A stretch of 43,488 nucleotides of DNA, from assembly GCA_003556225.1 (NCBI GenBank), contig PWRN01000063.1:68060-111547 (forward strand), in the 5' to 3' direction. Position 1 is the first letter of the stretch. Every line of letters begins with the position of its first letter. The notes beneath the pieces were generated by a model. It did not search any database. It was not told where the DNA came from and saw only the letters and a list, made by a program, of their open reading frames with translations. Made by a program: the position numbers and the translations under genes. Origin of the DNA: Syntrophomonadaceae bacterium (GTDB lineage Bacteria > Bacillota > Dethiobacteria > DTU022 > UBA8154). Shown here in pieces: positions 31,839-39,903 of this stretch.

Positions 31839-31874
31839 GGGGCGCCCGCATTGGCAGCGGGCGCCCCTTGTTTC
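31839..31874 (+). terminator. Intrinsic terminator of the nitroreductase gene
   Basis: Perfect 11-bp GC-rich stem GGGGCGCCCGC/GCGGGCGCCCC (31839-31849, 31857-31867) followed by TTGTTT. It also lies 18 bases beyond the end of the convergent AOR gene, where the opposite strand lacks a T-run. Confidence 0.88.
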
Positions 31875-31892
31875 CAATTATCTTAAAAAAAA

Positions 31893-33683
31893 TTAGTCGT
31901 TGAACGTGACCTTTTGGGGCCGGCCGGTCTCGGGATCCCAACGGCGTTCCCTGTAATAATCCTGGAGCAGATCCTGCAAGTCCAATTCTTTTTCTGCAGC
32001 ACCGCCCTCGGGCAGGGCTCGCGTCACGATGGAAGGAAGGTTGTCTTCTGACAGCTTTAAACCCAGGTTGCAGTTTAATTCTCGCTTAATATCGGAACTG
32101 TTTTGACCCACCTGCATGACCTGGTCCGGCGTCCATTCTTTTCCGGTGGCCGCCATGAGCAGGTTGGCCAGCATGTCAACGGGCAGTGAGGCATAATTGC
32201 ACATCACGAGGGAATTAAATACCTCCCGGTAATCCTGCCAGGTCACCACCTGTCGAACCCGGCCTTTTAGATCGAAACGATCTCCCGGCTGTAACCCCAT
32301 GGATTCCGGCTGCTCAACCTGGCCCAGCTCCACCATGTAAAAGTCTCCCCGCTGGTGACAGGCACCCCGGGACCCGGTGGCATAGGATAGGGCCAACCCC
32401 TCAAAAGCCCGGGGTTCGTGCATGGGAATTTCCAGCCCCTTTACGTGGGCGGCCAGGCCAGGAGCCACCTGGAGCTTTTCCGCCATGCGCTTCACCCCTT
32501 CCCCCAGCAGCCGCCCCTCTTCTTTTTGATGCGCGATGGCCTCGAGGAGCCGGAGCAGGCCCGCGGTATCCCCAAAAGAGAAGGAAAATCCCAAATCTTT
32601 CGCCTGGAGAAGACCCTCTTCCAGGAGATATGCCGCAAAGGCCAGGCTGACGCCCGCCGAAATCGTATCCAACCCGTAGCGGTTGCAGAGATGGTTGGCC
32701 TGGTTGATGATTTCCAGGTCATACACGCCGCAGAGGGGTCCCAGGGCCACGGCCGATTCGTATTCGGGTCCTTCCATCTCCAGGTTCAGTTCGGGCATCC
32801 GGGTTTTTCGCTTGCACGAGATGGCACAGGGACAACAGGCCTGTGCCTTCACGAAATATTTTTGGCGCAAGGTTGAAGCCGCAACCTCTTCCACGGGGAA
32901 AACCCCGCTGGTGAAATAGCGATCCGGCACATCACCGAAATACATGCCCACGTCGATATAGCCCAGGGTTCCGTACTCCCTCAGAAAATCTCCCCGCTGT
33001 TCCACTTCCTGGTAGATCTCTCCCGCCACGAAGTCAAACACCGCTTCGTTGGCCAGGGGCGGGAGCTTCGTCCCCCTGAAGGCCACCGCTTTGAGTTTCT
33101 TGTCCCCCATGACGGCCCCCATGCCGCAGCGGCCGGATACGCCGCCTCCGCTGCGGAGCACACAGGCATAGCGGACCCGGTTTTCCCCCCCGGGACCGAT
33201 GGCCGCCACCTGGGCCCTTTTTTCCGTTTCGCCCTGGATCCGGTCAAAGGTTTCATAAGTATCGAGTCCCCAGAGATGGCCGGCATCCCGAAACTCCACT
33301 CCCTCTTCATGGAGATAAAGATAGAGCGGGGACGCAGCCTTTCCGGAAATCAATACCCCGTCATAGCCGCATCCTTTCAAGTTCTGTGCCAGCAACCCCC
33401 CTCCCGTGGCCTCACCCCAATAACCGGTAAGGGGAGAAAGAGCCGTAATGGCGTGCCGCCCCGTTGATGTCAACCTGCTCCCGTTGAAGGGACCGGTCAT
33501 AAAGGTCAATACATTGCCGGGACTGTACGGATCTTTTGCTTCAGCCAATCGCTGCGCCGTTAATCGGCAAGCCAAACTGCTGCCTCCCAGGTACTCCCGG
33601 TAAAGCTCTTCTTCCACACTCATCTCCCGATAGGTCTTGCTTTCCAGGTCTATCTCCAATACCTTGCCGTGGACGGCAGACAA
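31893..33683 (-). CDS. aor: Tungsten-type aldehyde:ferredoxin oxidoreductase
   Basis: 596 residues from TTG 33683, eight bases after AAAGGAG; a longer frame would run into the upstream gene. N-terminal pterin-binding domain: VHGKVLEIDLESKTYREM, EYLGGSSLACRL, GPFNGSRLTSTGRHAITALSPLTGYWGEATGGG, and the glycine-rich SGRCGMGAVMGDKKLKAVAFRG. The [4Fe-4S] ligands are CCPCAISC (C-x2-C-x3-C) plus a distal Cys in SLVMCNYA. The usual length is about 605. The enzyme oxidises aldehydes to carboxylic acids, reducing ferredoxin, or runs in reverse. It follows an iron alcohol dehydrogenase by 13 bp, so the operon can link acid, aldehyde and alcohol. Confidence 0.94.
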   Translation of the reverse strand: MSAVHGKVLEIDLESKTYREMSVEEELYREYLGGSSLACRLTAQRLAEAKDPYSPGNVLTFMTGPFNGSRLTSTGRHAITALSPLTGYWGEATGGGLLAQNLKGCGYDGVLISGKAASPLYLYLHEEGVEFRDAGHLWGLDTYETFDRIQGETEKRAQVAAIGPGGENRVRYACVLRSGGGVSGRCGMGAVMGDKKLKAVAFRGTKLPPLANEAVFDFVAGEIYQEVEQRGDFLREYGTLGYIDVGMYFGDVPDRYFTSGVFPVEEVAASTLRQKYFVKAQACCPCAISCKRKTRMPELNLEMEGPEYESAVALGPLCGVYDLEIINQANHLCNRYGLDTISAGVSLAFAAYLLEEGLLQAKDLGFSFSFGDTAGLLRLLEAIAHQKEEGRLLGEGVKRMAEKLQVAPGLAAHVKGLEIPMHEPRAFEGLALSYATGSRGACHQRGDFYMVELGQVEQPESMGLQPGDRFDLKGRVRQVVTWQDYREVFNSLVMCNYASLPVDMLANLLMAATGKEWTPDQVMQVGQNSSDIKRELNCNLGLKLSEDNLPSIVTRALPEGGAAEKELDLQDLLQDYYRERRWDPETGRPQKVTFND

Positions 33684-33696
33684 GTCAATCACTCCT

Positions 33697-34956
33697 TTAT
33701 GCAGTAATATCCTGGCCTCTGTAAACAGCTTCCATAAAACGGCGGTAGCCCGTTTCATTAATCGGGCGAACAGAAACCGTGGTGACAGGGTCCTCGCTGG
33801 CCATCCGACAAAGCTCATCGAACCACGCGGCAAACATTTGCTCATCCACCAGCTCCCGGCCGGATAAAGGGCCTCCGATCTCCCGGTAAAGAAGCCGAAT
33901 GCGCTCCAGGAATACCTGTAAAGGTTTTTCTTCTCCGTTCCGGGTAAAACCCAGTTCGCGGGCCATCTGCTCCCCGCGGGAGGTCACTTTGGATTGATAC
34001 TGTAATACATAGGGCAAAAACAAGCCCACGGCAATCCCGTGATGCACCTGGAAAAGCTTACCAAAAGCATGCCCGGCGCTGTGCGCCAAGCCGGGCGCGG
34101 CATTACTGAAAGCGAGTCCTGCCAGGTTGCCCGCGATGTGCATTTTATGGCGAGCTTCCCGATCCTGGGCGCTGGCCACCGACCTGGGCAAGTATTGGAA
34201 AACGAGTCTTGCAGCCTTCAAAGCCAGGGCTTCCGTGTAATCGGTGCTCCAGGTCGAAATGAATGCTTCTATTGCGTGGGTGAGCGCATCCAGGCCGGTT
34301 CCAGCAGCGAGCTTCGCCGGCATCTTTAAGGCATAGCGGGAATCAATAATGGCGAAATCGGGTACAATTTCTGGATGCATGAGGGATATTTTTACCGGCG
34401 GTGTTTCTTCATCATCGGTAATCACCGCTGCGCTGGTGCTTTCCGATCCTGTCCCGCTGGTGGTGGGAATGGCCATCATCAAAGCTTTTTTTCGCAAACC
34501 AAGGGGTTTTAGCGGGTGAACCTCGTTTAAAGCCAGGTCAGGGCGCTCGTAAAGGATCCAGACCGCTTTGAGTACATCGATCACCGAACCTCCGCCAAAA
34601 GCAAGCAGCAAATCCGGGCCAAAAGCTTCCGCTTCCCGAACTCCTTCATAGATACAGCTCAAGGGAGCTTCCCCGGCCACCCCCGCCCACATTTCCACGC
34701 CAAACCCTTCCTTTTGAAAAGAGGAAATCAACTTTTGAGCCTCTGACCTCATCCCTTCATCTGTTACCAGCAGGACCCTGCGGGAAGCAAAAAGTGGTGC
34801 GGATGATTCAAAGAATACTTTTAGCGCCTCCGCACCTACCAGGGTCCGCGGCGCCAAAAAATGCGAACGCAGACCGCGGTATGAAGAAGCGCCTCCTGCA
34901 GTAAACAGCACCTTCACCGCCGGATCGTCAAACCACCACCTTTTCGTCCTGGTCAC
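33697..34956 (-). CDS. Iron-containing alcohol dehydrogenase
   Basis: 419 residues from GTG 34956 (GGAGG upstream). NAD(P)-binding LLLAFGGGSVIDVLKAV, MAIPTTSGTGSESTSAAVIT, and the metal ligands Asp (about 215, VPDFAIIDSRYAL) and three His in GLDALTHAIEAF, GLAHSAGHAFGK and FQVHHGIAVGLFLPYVLQYQ. The first 40 residues are an unusual extension before the normal start of the fold. Paired with AOR it would interconvert the aldehyde product or substrate and an alcohol. It differs clearly from the partial alcohol dehydrogenase at position 1-593. Confidence 0.94.
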   Translation of the reverse strand: MTRTKRWWFDDPAVKVLFTAGGASSYRGLRSHFLAPRTLVGAEALKVFFESSAPLFASRRVLLVTDEGMRSEAQKLISSFQKEGFGVEMWAGVAGEAPLSCIYEGVREAEAFGPDLLLAFGGGSVIDVLKAVWILYERPDLALNEVHPLKPLGLRKKALMMAIPTTSGTGSESTSAAVITDDEETPPVKISLMHPEIVPDFAIIDSRYALKMPAKLAAGTGLDALTHAIEAFISTWSTDYTEALALKAARLVFQYLPRSVASAQDREARHKMHIAGNLAGLAFSNAAPGLAHSAGHAFGKLFQVHHGIAVGLFLPYVLQYQSKVTSRGEQMARELGFTRNGEEKPLQVFLERIRLLYREIGGPLSGRELVDEQMFAAWFDELCRMASEDPVTTVSVRPINETGYRRFMEAVYRGQDITA

Positions 34957-35137
34957 GAAATCAAGGCCTCCTCTCGATCACGGCATGCCAGCCGCTAAGC
35001 TGATCTTCTTGTTGAGTAATATTCGCTGAGGAACGATCAAAACCCTCTCCATTGCTTACCGCTTCAGCAAGAATAAACCGGGGATCAAACCTGCCCGGGA
35101 GACGAGCTTTTATTCTCCTGCACTCCCTTTCATACCG
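34957..35137. other. Gene-free intergenic region (left part)
   Basis: Between the alcohol dehydrogenase start and the repeat fragment. No open frame with a ribosome binding site, no tRNA-like sequence and no strong hairpin is visible. The alcohol dehydrogenase promoter should lie here, but no clear -35/-10 pair was found. Confidence 0.4.
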
Positions 35138-35195
35138 GCAAATCCGATGGCTGAGGAAAGCAGGGAAACAACCGTTTATTTTTAAGCAAGCCTGC
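35138..35195. repeat. Right-end fragment of the palindromic intergenic element
   Basis: GCAAATCC, GCTGAGG and AAGCAGGGAAAC (35138-35169) match the right end of the copy ending at 30876 with small gaps. The similarity runs on beyond the terminal repeat (GTTTATT and AAGCAAGC-like bases), which suggests either a larger ancestral element or duplicated flanks. The left half is missing. Confidence 0.7.
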
Positions 35196-35347
35196 TCACC
35201 AGGAGAAATAATTTACTCGCCAACGTAACTAAATGTATCCTCTAACGTCTATATTAATAGAGAGAAACGGCAAAAAATACCCGCTTTAACCGGGAATTTG
35301 AGAAAATCCGTTGAACAATATTCTGCTGAAAAACAGGAGTGATGATC

Positions 35348-36052
35348 GTGAAAAAATATTTACGGCTTGTGATGGCCGCCGCCCTGGTATTAACCCTCAC
35401 CGGATGCGGGCCAGGACCGGAGGAGCCGGATCCCCCGGAAACCCAGGACCCCCCGGAAGAACCCACACCACCGGCCTTTCAAACCGTGGAGGACGCGGAG
35501 AAGCTGCCAGGGTACATTCAAATATTCATTCCAGCCTTAAAAGAGCACCGTGGTTATCATGTCTTCAGCCCCGCGGAATATGAAAATGGTGAAGACGTGT
35601 TCATCCTGATTTTTGCCGGGGAGAAACCCACCGGGGGATATGACCTCAGGGTGGAAACCGTTGAAGCCCAGGATGATACCCTGCGTATCGTGATAGAAGA
35701 AGTAGAGCCAAAAGAAGGCGATCACGTCATCCAGGTATTGACCTATCCCATGATCGTCGTCCAGTTAGACCAGGAGTTTCAGCACTATAAAGTGGTGAAC
35801 ACGGAAGGCGTTGTTCTCGAACCCCTCCCTCCCGGGATGATTCCCGAAATCAGGGAAGAAGCGGGAGTTTACCAGGGTTTACAGGACAGCAGCTCCCTGG
35901 AAATCCTGGTGAACGACCAGCCCATGGCCCTGCGCTTCCTGGAGCACCACTCGGCCTTTGATGAACTGTTGAACTTCGGCGATGAAGTAACTTTCCAGTA
36001 TTATCAAAATGAACACGGGCAAAATATCCTGGTGGATATCAAAGTAAAATAG
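35348..36052 (+). CDS. Lipoprotein with PrcB-type C-terminal domain
   Basis: 234 residues from GTG 35348, eight bases after AGGAG. Signal peptide with lipobox LTLTGC (Cys20), then a Pro/Glu-rich tether (GPEEPDPPETQDPPEEPTPP). Residues about 60-150 match the PrcB_C pattern (VFILIFAGEKPTGGYDLRVETVEAQDDTLRIVIEEVEPKEGDHVIQVLTYPMIVVQL); PrcB is the partner of the PrtP protease in Treponema, and the domain is common in lipoproteins of Bacillota. A short C-terminal beta-rich segment (SLEILVNDQPMALRFLEHHSAFDELLNFGDEVTFQYYQNEHGQNILVDI) follows. No protease gene is adjacent. Single-gene unit with its own terminator. Confidence 0.83.
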   Translation: MKKYLRLVMAAALVLTLTGCGPGPEEPDPPETQDPPEEPTPPAFQTVEDAEKLPGYIQIFIPALKEHRGYHVFSPAEYENGEDVFILIFAGEKPTGGYDLRVETVEAQDDTLRIVIEEVEPKEGDHVIQVLTYPMIVVQLDQEFQHYKVVNTEGVVLEPLPPGMIPEIREEAGVYQGLQDSSSLEILVNDQPMALRFLEHHSAFDELLNFGDEVTFQYYQNEHGQNILVDIKVK

Positions 36053-36133
36053 CGGCCGGGGAAAAACACAAAGAACCCGCTTTCCTGCGGCACTCCTTAG
36101 ACCAGAAAATCCTGCCGGCGGAAAATTAAAAGG

Positions 36134-36166
36134 CTGTCCCTGAACGACGCGGGGACAGTTCTTTTT
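36134..36166 (+). terminator. Intrinsic terminator of the PrcB-domain lipoprotein gene
   Basis: CTGTCCC/GGGACAG stem (36134-36140, 36152-36158) followed by TTCTTTTT. Confidence 0.85.
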
Positions 36167-36318
36167 GGTCAAACATAGTAAATCATGGCAAGTGAAAAAC
36201 CTCGTTCCGGGTACATAAAAATGGGCTCCGCCGGTTTGGCCGCCTCTTGGCCGCGGAACAGCGCGGTTCACCCACTGGGTGTTTTGGAATATAACCACTT
36301 GTTCGCGAACCTTGCGGC

Positions 36319-37533
36319 TTAACCGGGGCAGGGTTTTTTCTGCTCCAGGTACTGTTCCAGCCGATCCATCCCTACCTTGATATTTTCCAGTGAATTCGCA
36401 TAGGAAATCCGCAGGTATCCCTCACAGTTATCCCCAAAGTCAATTCCCGGGGTTAGCGCTACGCGGGCCTTTTCCAGGATTTCAAAGGCCAGGGAATAGG
36501 AATCTTGAGCATAGGACTTCATGTTGGCCAACATGTAAAAAGCGCCGGTCGGTGCGACTTCAGGAGCGATGCCCATTGCTTTCAGGCGTTCCAGCAGGTA
36601 TAGCCTGCGCCGGTTATAAGTTTGCACCATCTCCGCAACTTGCGTATCACACTCTGACAAGGCGGTGAGCGCTGCTTCCTGGGCAAAGGAGGAAGCGCAG
36701 ATAAACAGGTTCTGCTGCAGTTTTTGCATGGGCCTGATAAATGCCTTGGGGGCAATCAGGTACCCCAGGCGCCAGCCTGTCATGGCGTAAATCTTGGAAA
36801 AGCCGTTGATGACAAAAGCTTGATCCGTGTACTCCAGGATGGAATGCTCCTGTCCTTCATAGGAAAGCCCGCTGTAAACCTCATCGGAAACGATATAAGG
36901 TCCCAATTTTGCCAGGGCTTTGAATTCCTTGGCCGTTGTCACAGCACCCGTGGGGTTCGCCGGAGAATTCACCATCATGGCCCGCGTCCTGGAGGTAATG
37001 CGATTCATAACCTCCCGGGACCTGTACTTAAAACCATCCTCTTCCCGGACCGGAACATACACAGGCACCCCTTCCAGGAAGCGAATGTAGTTGGGGTAGC
37101 AGGCATAATGGGGGTCAGGCAAGATCACTTCGTCGCCTCTTTCCAGCAGAACGGAAAAGATCAGCAGTAACCCCGGGGATGTTCCTGATGTGACAATAAC
37201 CTGGTCAGGTGAAAAGACAACGCCGTACTTTTTCTTGTAATGGCTTGCTATTGCCTCCCTTAGTTCAAGCTTCCCCATGCTGTGGGTATAATGAGTATCT
37301 CCAGCCTGCATGGCTTTGATGGCGGTCTCTTTTACCGGCTCCGGGGTATCAAAGTCCGGCTCCCCGATTTCCAGGTGAATCACGTGCTCTCCCCTGGCCT
37401 CCATTTCCTGGGCTTTTTCCAAGACATCCATAACGATAAACGGCGAAACATCTTCCACCCGCAAAGCACATCGGTCCTTACGGCTCTCCAGGATCATCAC
37501 CTGCTTTCTTAAATTCATATCGTAGAGCAACAA
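36319..37533 (-). CDS. Pyridoxal-phosphate aminotransferase, class I/II
   Basis: 404 residues in the longest frame. Landmarks: HLEIGEPDFDTPEPV, YTHSMGKLELREAIASHYKKKYG, VTSGTSPGLLLIFSVLLERGDEVILPDPHYACYPNYI, NSPANPTGAV, SDEVYSGLSYEG, the Schiff-base Lys in INGFSKIYAMTGWRLGY, and the carboxylate-binding Arg in YLRISYANS. The fold I aminotransferase is complete; the amino-acid substrate cannot be assigned. Start uncertain: TTG 37533 is the outermost, and ATGs at 37518 and 37497 are alternatives. It follows the DUF212 gene by 22 bp. Confidence 0.93.
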   Translation of the reverse strand: MLLYDMNLRKQVMILESRKDRCALRVEDVSPFIVMDVLEKAQEMEARGEHVIHLEIGEPDFDTPEPVKETAIKAMQAGDTHYTHSMGKLELREAIASHYKKKYGVVFSPDQVIVTSGTSPGLLLIFSVLLERGDEVILPDPHYACYPNYIRFLEGVPVYVPVREEDGFKYRSREVMNRITSRTRAMMVNSPANPTGAVTTAKEFKALAKLGPYIVSDEVYSGLSYEGQEHSILEYTDQAFVINGFSKIYAMTGWRLGYLIAPKAFIRPMQKLQQNLFICASSFAQEAALTALSECDTQVAEMVQTYNRRRLYLLERLKAMGIAPEVAPTGAFYMLANMKSYAQDSYSLAFEILEKARVALTPGIDFGDNCEGYLRISYANSLENIKVGMDRLEQYLEQKKPCPG

Positions 37534-37555
37534 GTAGCTGCACTCGCCCGGAAAA

Positions 37556-37966
37556 CTAAAAAAGCATGCCGATGAGAAAACCCAGCAAAGAACCGACGAC
37601 GACCTGCAGGGGAGTATGCCCCAGCAGCTCCTTCAGCCGCTCATTGGTGATCTGCTTGGTCTGCATTAACTCGTCAATGATTTTATTGATTATCTGCGCC
37701 TGCCTGCCCGTCTCCCAGCGCACGCCGGCAGCATCATAGAGCACAATCAAGGTAAAGGTTAAGGTTACTGCAACCAGCGGGTCATGGATGCCGAAGTCTT
37801 TCCACAGGGAAGTGGTCAGGGCCACGGCGGCAGCAGCGTGCGAACTGGGCATTCCCCCTGCGCCAAAAACCCTATGCCTGTCAAACCTGCCCAGCCGTAA
37901 CGTTTCAATCAGTACCTTGATGCCCTGGGCAACGATCCATGCGATAACGGGCGGTATAAAATACAT
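37556..37966 (-). CDS. Divergent PAP2 family (DUF212/YuiD-like) membrane protein
   Basis: 136 residues with four predicted membrane helices. GGMPSSHAAAAVALTTSLW and LYDAAGVRWETGRQAQIINKII are the hallmarks of the DUF212 branch of PAP2 phosphatases, with the SSH and a C-terminal PLQVVVGSLLGFLIG. The enzymatic role is not established; phosphatase activity on a membrane lipid is the family-based guess. Cotranscription with the aminotransferase is likely from the 22-bp spacing. Confidence 0.9.
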   Translation of the reverse strand: MYFIPPVIAWIVAQGIKVLIETLRLGRFDRHRVFGAGGMPSSHAAAAVALTTSLWKDFGIHDPLVAVTLTFTLIVLYDAAGVRWETGRQAQIINKIIDELMQTKQITNERLKELLGHTPLQVVVGSLLGFLIGMLF

Positions 37967-38377
37967 GCCAACCTAGCTCCTCGCCTCGAAAATCTCCTGC
38001 TCATGAACCAGCTAACTTCTCGGATTTTGTATGCCCGACACATCTCAAGAAATACTGCCTGGAAGAGACGCAATATTCCAGGTGGAAAAGCTCCAAAATC
38101 ACCTTCACGGTAATGACCGGTGGGAGCGTTTTTCATGACCGGGCAACTATCCTCATTTATATTCTCTCATTTTATCCCATTCCCGGGCAAATAACAATCT
38201 AAATCATGGGGATCGTTGCAGGCCTGGAATTGTCCCGTCCCAACAATATATCGGCAATAACGGACATGCCATACAAAAAATTGCGAGATTCTATATTTTT
38301 CGGTGCTGGCAGCTCTCTGCTTGATCTGGTCAACAATTGTTAACAAGCCAGAACTTCACAAAATAGATCTTAACCAT
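37967..38377. other. Divergent intergenic region with a palindromic operator candidate
   Basis: About 410 bp between the DUF212 gene (minus) and the small HTH gene (plus), with no convincing gene. It contains the perfect palindrome AACAATTGTT (38332-38341) within a longer near-palindrome, about 45 bp before the HTH promoter, and two GACCGG repeats near 38115-38145. No riboswitch was recognised on either strand. Confidence 0.45.
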
Positions 38378-38408
38378 TTGTTGATTTTATGTTAAGATTA
38401 TAGATAAT
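38378..38408 (+). promoter_or_regulatory. Promoter region of the small HTH gene
   Basis: Either TTGATT (38381-38386) with GATAAT (38403-38408) at 16 bp, or TTGTTG (38378-38383) with TAGATA (38401-38406) at 17 bp. The region is AT-rich and 26-30 bp before the GGAGG-ATG start. Confidence 0.6.
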
Positions 38409-38433
38409 CGATCATTTACTGGAGGTGTCTTTG

Positions 38434-38640
38434 ATGAAAGAATACAACCTTGAGCAAGCTGCAGCGTTTTTAAACGTCAAGCCAGACACGGTCTTGGACT
38501 ACATCAGGTCAGGGGAGCTCGACGCAGAAAAAATAGGCGACCATTACAAAATTACCGATGAAGATTTGAGCCTGTTCAAGCAGCTTAAAGCCAAGGGCGT
38601 CGTGGCCCGCCACGATCACCGCTGCAAAGGCGAGGAATAA
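38434..38640 (+). CDS. Small helix-turn-helix (excisionase/MerR-type) DNA-binding protein
   Basis: 68 residues from ATG 38434, eight bases after GGAGG. YNLEQAAAFLNVKPDTVLDYIRSGELDAEKIGDHYKITDEDLSLFKQ is the HTH_17/excisionase fold, in which the helix-turn-helix is followed by a short wing. The C-terminus VVARHDHRCKGEE holds two His and a Cys, a possible metal site, but this is weak. It has its own promoter and terminator. The palindrome upstream could be its own operator. Targets unknown; no integrase or phage gene is nearby, so an excisionase role is unlikely. Confidence 0.85.
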   Translation: MKEYNLEQAAAFLNVKPDTVLDYIRSGELDAEKIGDHYKITDEDLSLFKQLKAKGVVARHDHRCKGEE

Positions 38641-38666
38641 ATCACACGTTACAAGAGATGCAATGG

Positions 38667-38703
38667 AAAAAGCCGGCCCTTTTCCAGGAGGGGCCGGCTT
38701 TTT
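38667..38703. terminator. Bidirectional intrinsic terminator
   Basis: Perfect 13-bp stem AAAAAGCCGGCCC/GGGCCGGCTTTTT (38667-38679, 38691-38703), giving U-tracts on both strands. It serves the HTH gene (plus) and the convergent THUMP methyltransferase gene (minus, stop at 38707). Confidence 0.92.
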
Positions 38704-38706
38704 ACT

Positions 38707-39873
38707 CTAGCGGGAGCGCCGTGGTGTGGGGCCGAAATACTGGTAGAAGTTCACCTTGATGTTCCCGTTATAGAGCTTGCGTTTTTTGGTCGCCCTTTGC
38801 CCAAAGTGCTTTTCAAAATGCGGATATGCCGTGAGAATATAGTAGGACCAGGTTTCCAGGCGGCGGAAAAGGGTACCCATGGTTTGATAGAGTTGCTGAA
38901 TCTCCGGCTTGTCCCCCAGACGTTCACCGTATGGGGGGTTGCAAACAACTTTGCCGTATTTGTGCCTGGAGCGCAGCCCGGAAAGGGGTTGGACCTGGAA
39001 ATGGATGACATCGTCTACGCTGGACAGCCGGGCGTTTTTGCGGGAGCGTTTCACGGCATCCGGATCGCTGTCGGTTCCCCTGATTTCCAGGATTTCTCCA
39101 TTTTTCGCCCGGTCTTTTGCCTCTTCCCGGGCTTTTTTCCACAGCGCCCCGGGAAGCAAAGGCCAGCTTTCCGCGGCGAAGCTTCGATCCATACCAGGGG
39201 CCCGGTTGAGGCCGATGAGGGCTGCCTCGATGGGGATGGTCCCCGATCCGCAAAAAGGATCCAACAGGGCCGTCTCGGAGCGCCACCTGGAAAGCAGGAC
39301 CAGGGCCGCAGCCAGGTTTTCCCGCAGGGGAGCGTGTCCGGTGTGGTCCCGATAACCTCTCTTGTGGAGCCCGGCACCGCTGGTATCAATGGTCAGTGTG
39401 ACGACATCTTTTAACAGGGCCACTTCCACGCGAAAGATCGGGCCTTTTTCCTCGAACCACTGCTGCTTGTATGTACTTTTCATCTTTTCGACGATGGCTT
39501 TTTTTACAATGGCCTGGCAGTCAGGCACACTGAACAAGGCGGATTTAATAGATTTCCCGTCTACGGGAAATGCCGCGTCTGCAGGGAGAAAATCCGCCCA
39601 GGGTAAAGCGCGGGTTCCCTGGAAGAGCTCTTCAAAAGATGTCGCGGTAAACTCTCCCATTTTTAAGCGCACCCGGTCTGCCGTGCGCAGCCACAGGTTG
39701 GCCCGGCAGATGGCTTCCGGGGAAGCTGTAAACGTCACTTTTCCGTTTTCCACGCTGACCACTTCGTAGCCCAGGCCTCGAACCTCATCGGCAACAAGGG
39801 CCTCCAGGCCGAACGTAGCCGTGGCGATTAATTCTATCTTCTCCAGAATAAAAACCCCTCCAAAACCCTTCAT
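38707..39873 (-). CDS. THUMP-domain class I SAM-dependent RNA methyltransferase (YpsC/RlmL-N type)
   Basis: 388 residues in the longest frame. A THUMP/ferredoxin-like N-terminus (IELIATATFGLEALVADEVRGLGYEVVSVENGKVTF, then DFLPADAAFPVDGKSIKSALFSVPDCQAIVKKAIVEKM) is followed by the methyltransferase core with the SAM-binding LLDPFCGSGTIPIEAALIG and the catalytic NPPYGERLG. The family methylates N2 of a guanine in 23S rRNA. The ATG at 39873 has no binding site, while GGAGGGG lies inside the frame at 39861-39855, well spaced for ATT 39849 or CTG 39846, where homologues begin. The true start may therefore be non-canonical. Confidence 0.92.
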   Translation of the reverse strand: MKGFGGVFILEKIELIATATFGLEALVADEVRGLGYEVVSVENGKVTFTASPEAICRANLWLRTADRVRLKMGEFTATSFEELFQGTRALPWADFLPADAAFPVDGKSIKSALFSVPDCQAIVKKAIVEKMKSTYKQQWFEEKGPIFRVEVALLKDVVTLTIDTSGAGLHKRGYRDHTGHAPLRENLAAALVLLSRWRSETALLDPFCGSGTIPIEAALIGLNRAPGMDRSFAAESWPLLPGALWKKAREEAKDRAKNGEILEIRGTDSDPDAVKRSRKNARLSSVDDVIHFQVQPLSGLRSRHKYGKVVCNPPYGERLGDKPEIQQLYQTMGTLFRRLETWSYYILTAYPHFEKHFGQRATKKRKLYNGNIKVNFYQYFGPTPRRSR

Positions 39874-39903
39874 GCTTGTTTGTGCGCCAGCCTCTTCCTG
39901 CCG

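Noticed and set aside
37967-38433. c-di-GMP or fluoride riboswitch in the divergent gap
   Set aside because: The GACCGG-containing repeats looked suggestive, but the conserved cores of those riboswitches are absent on both strands.
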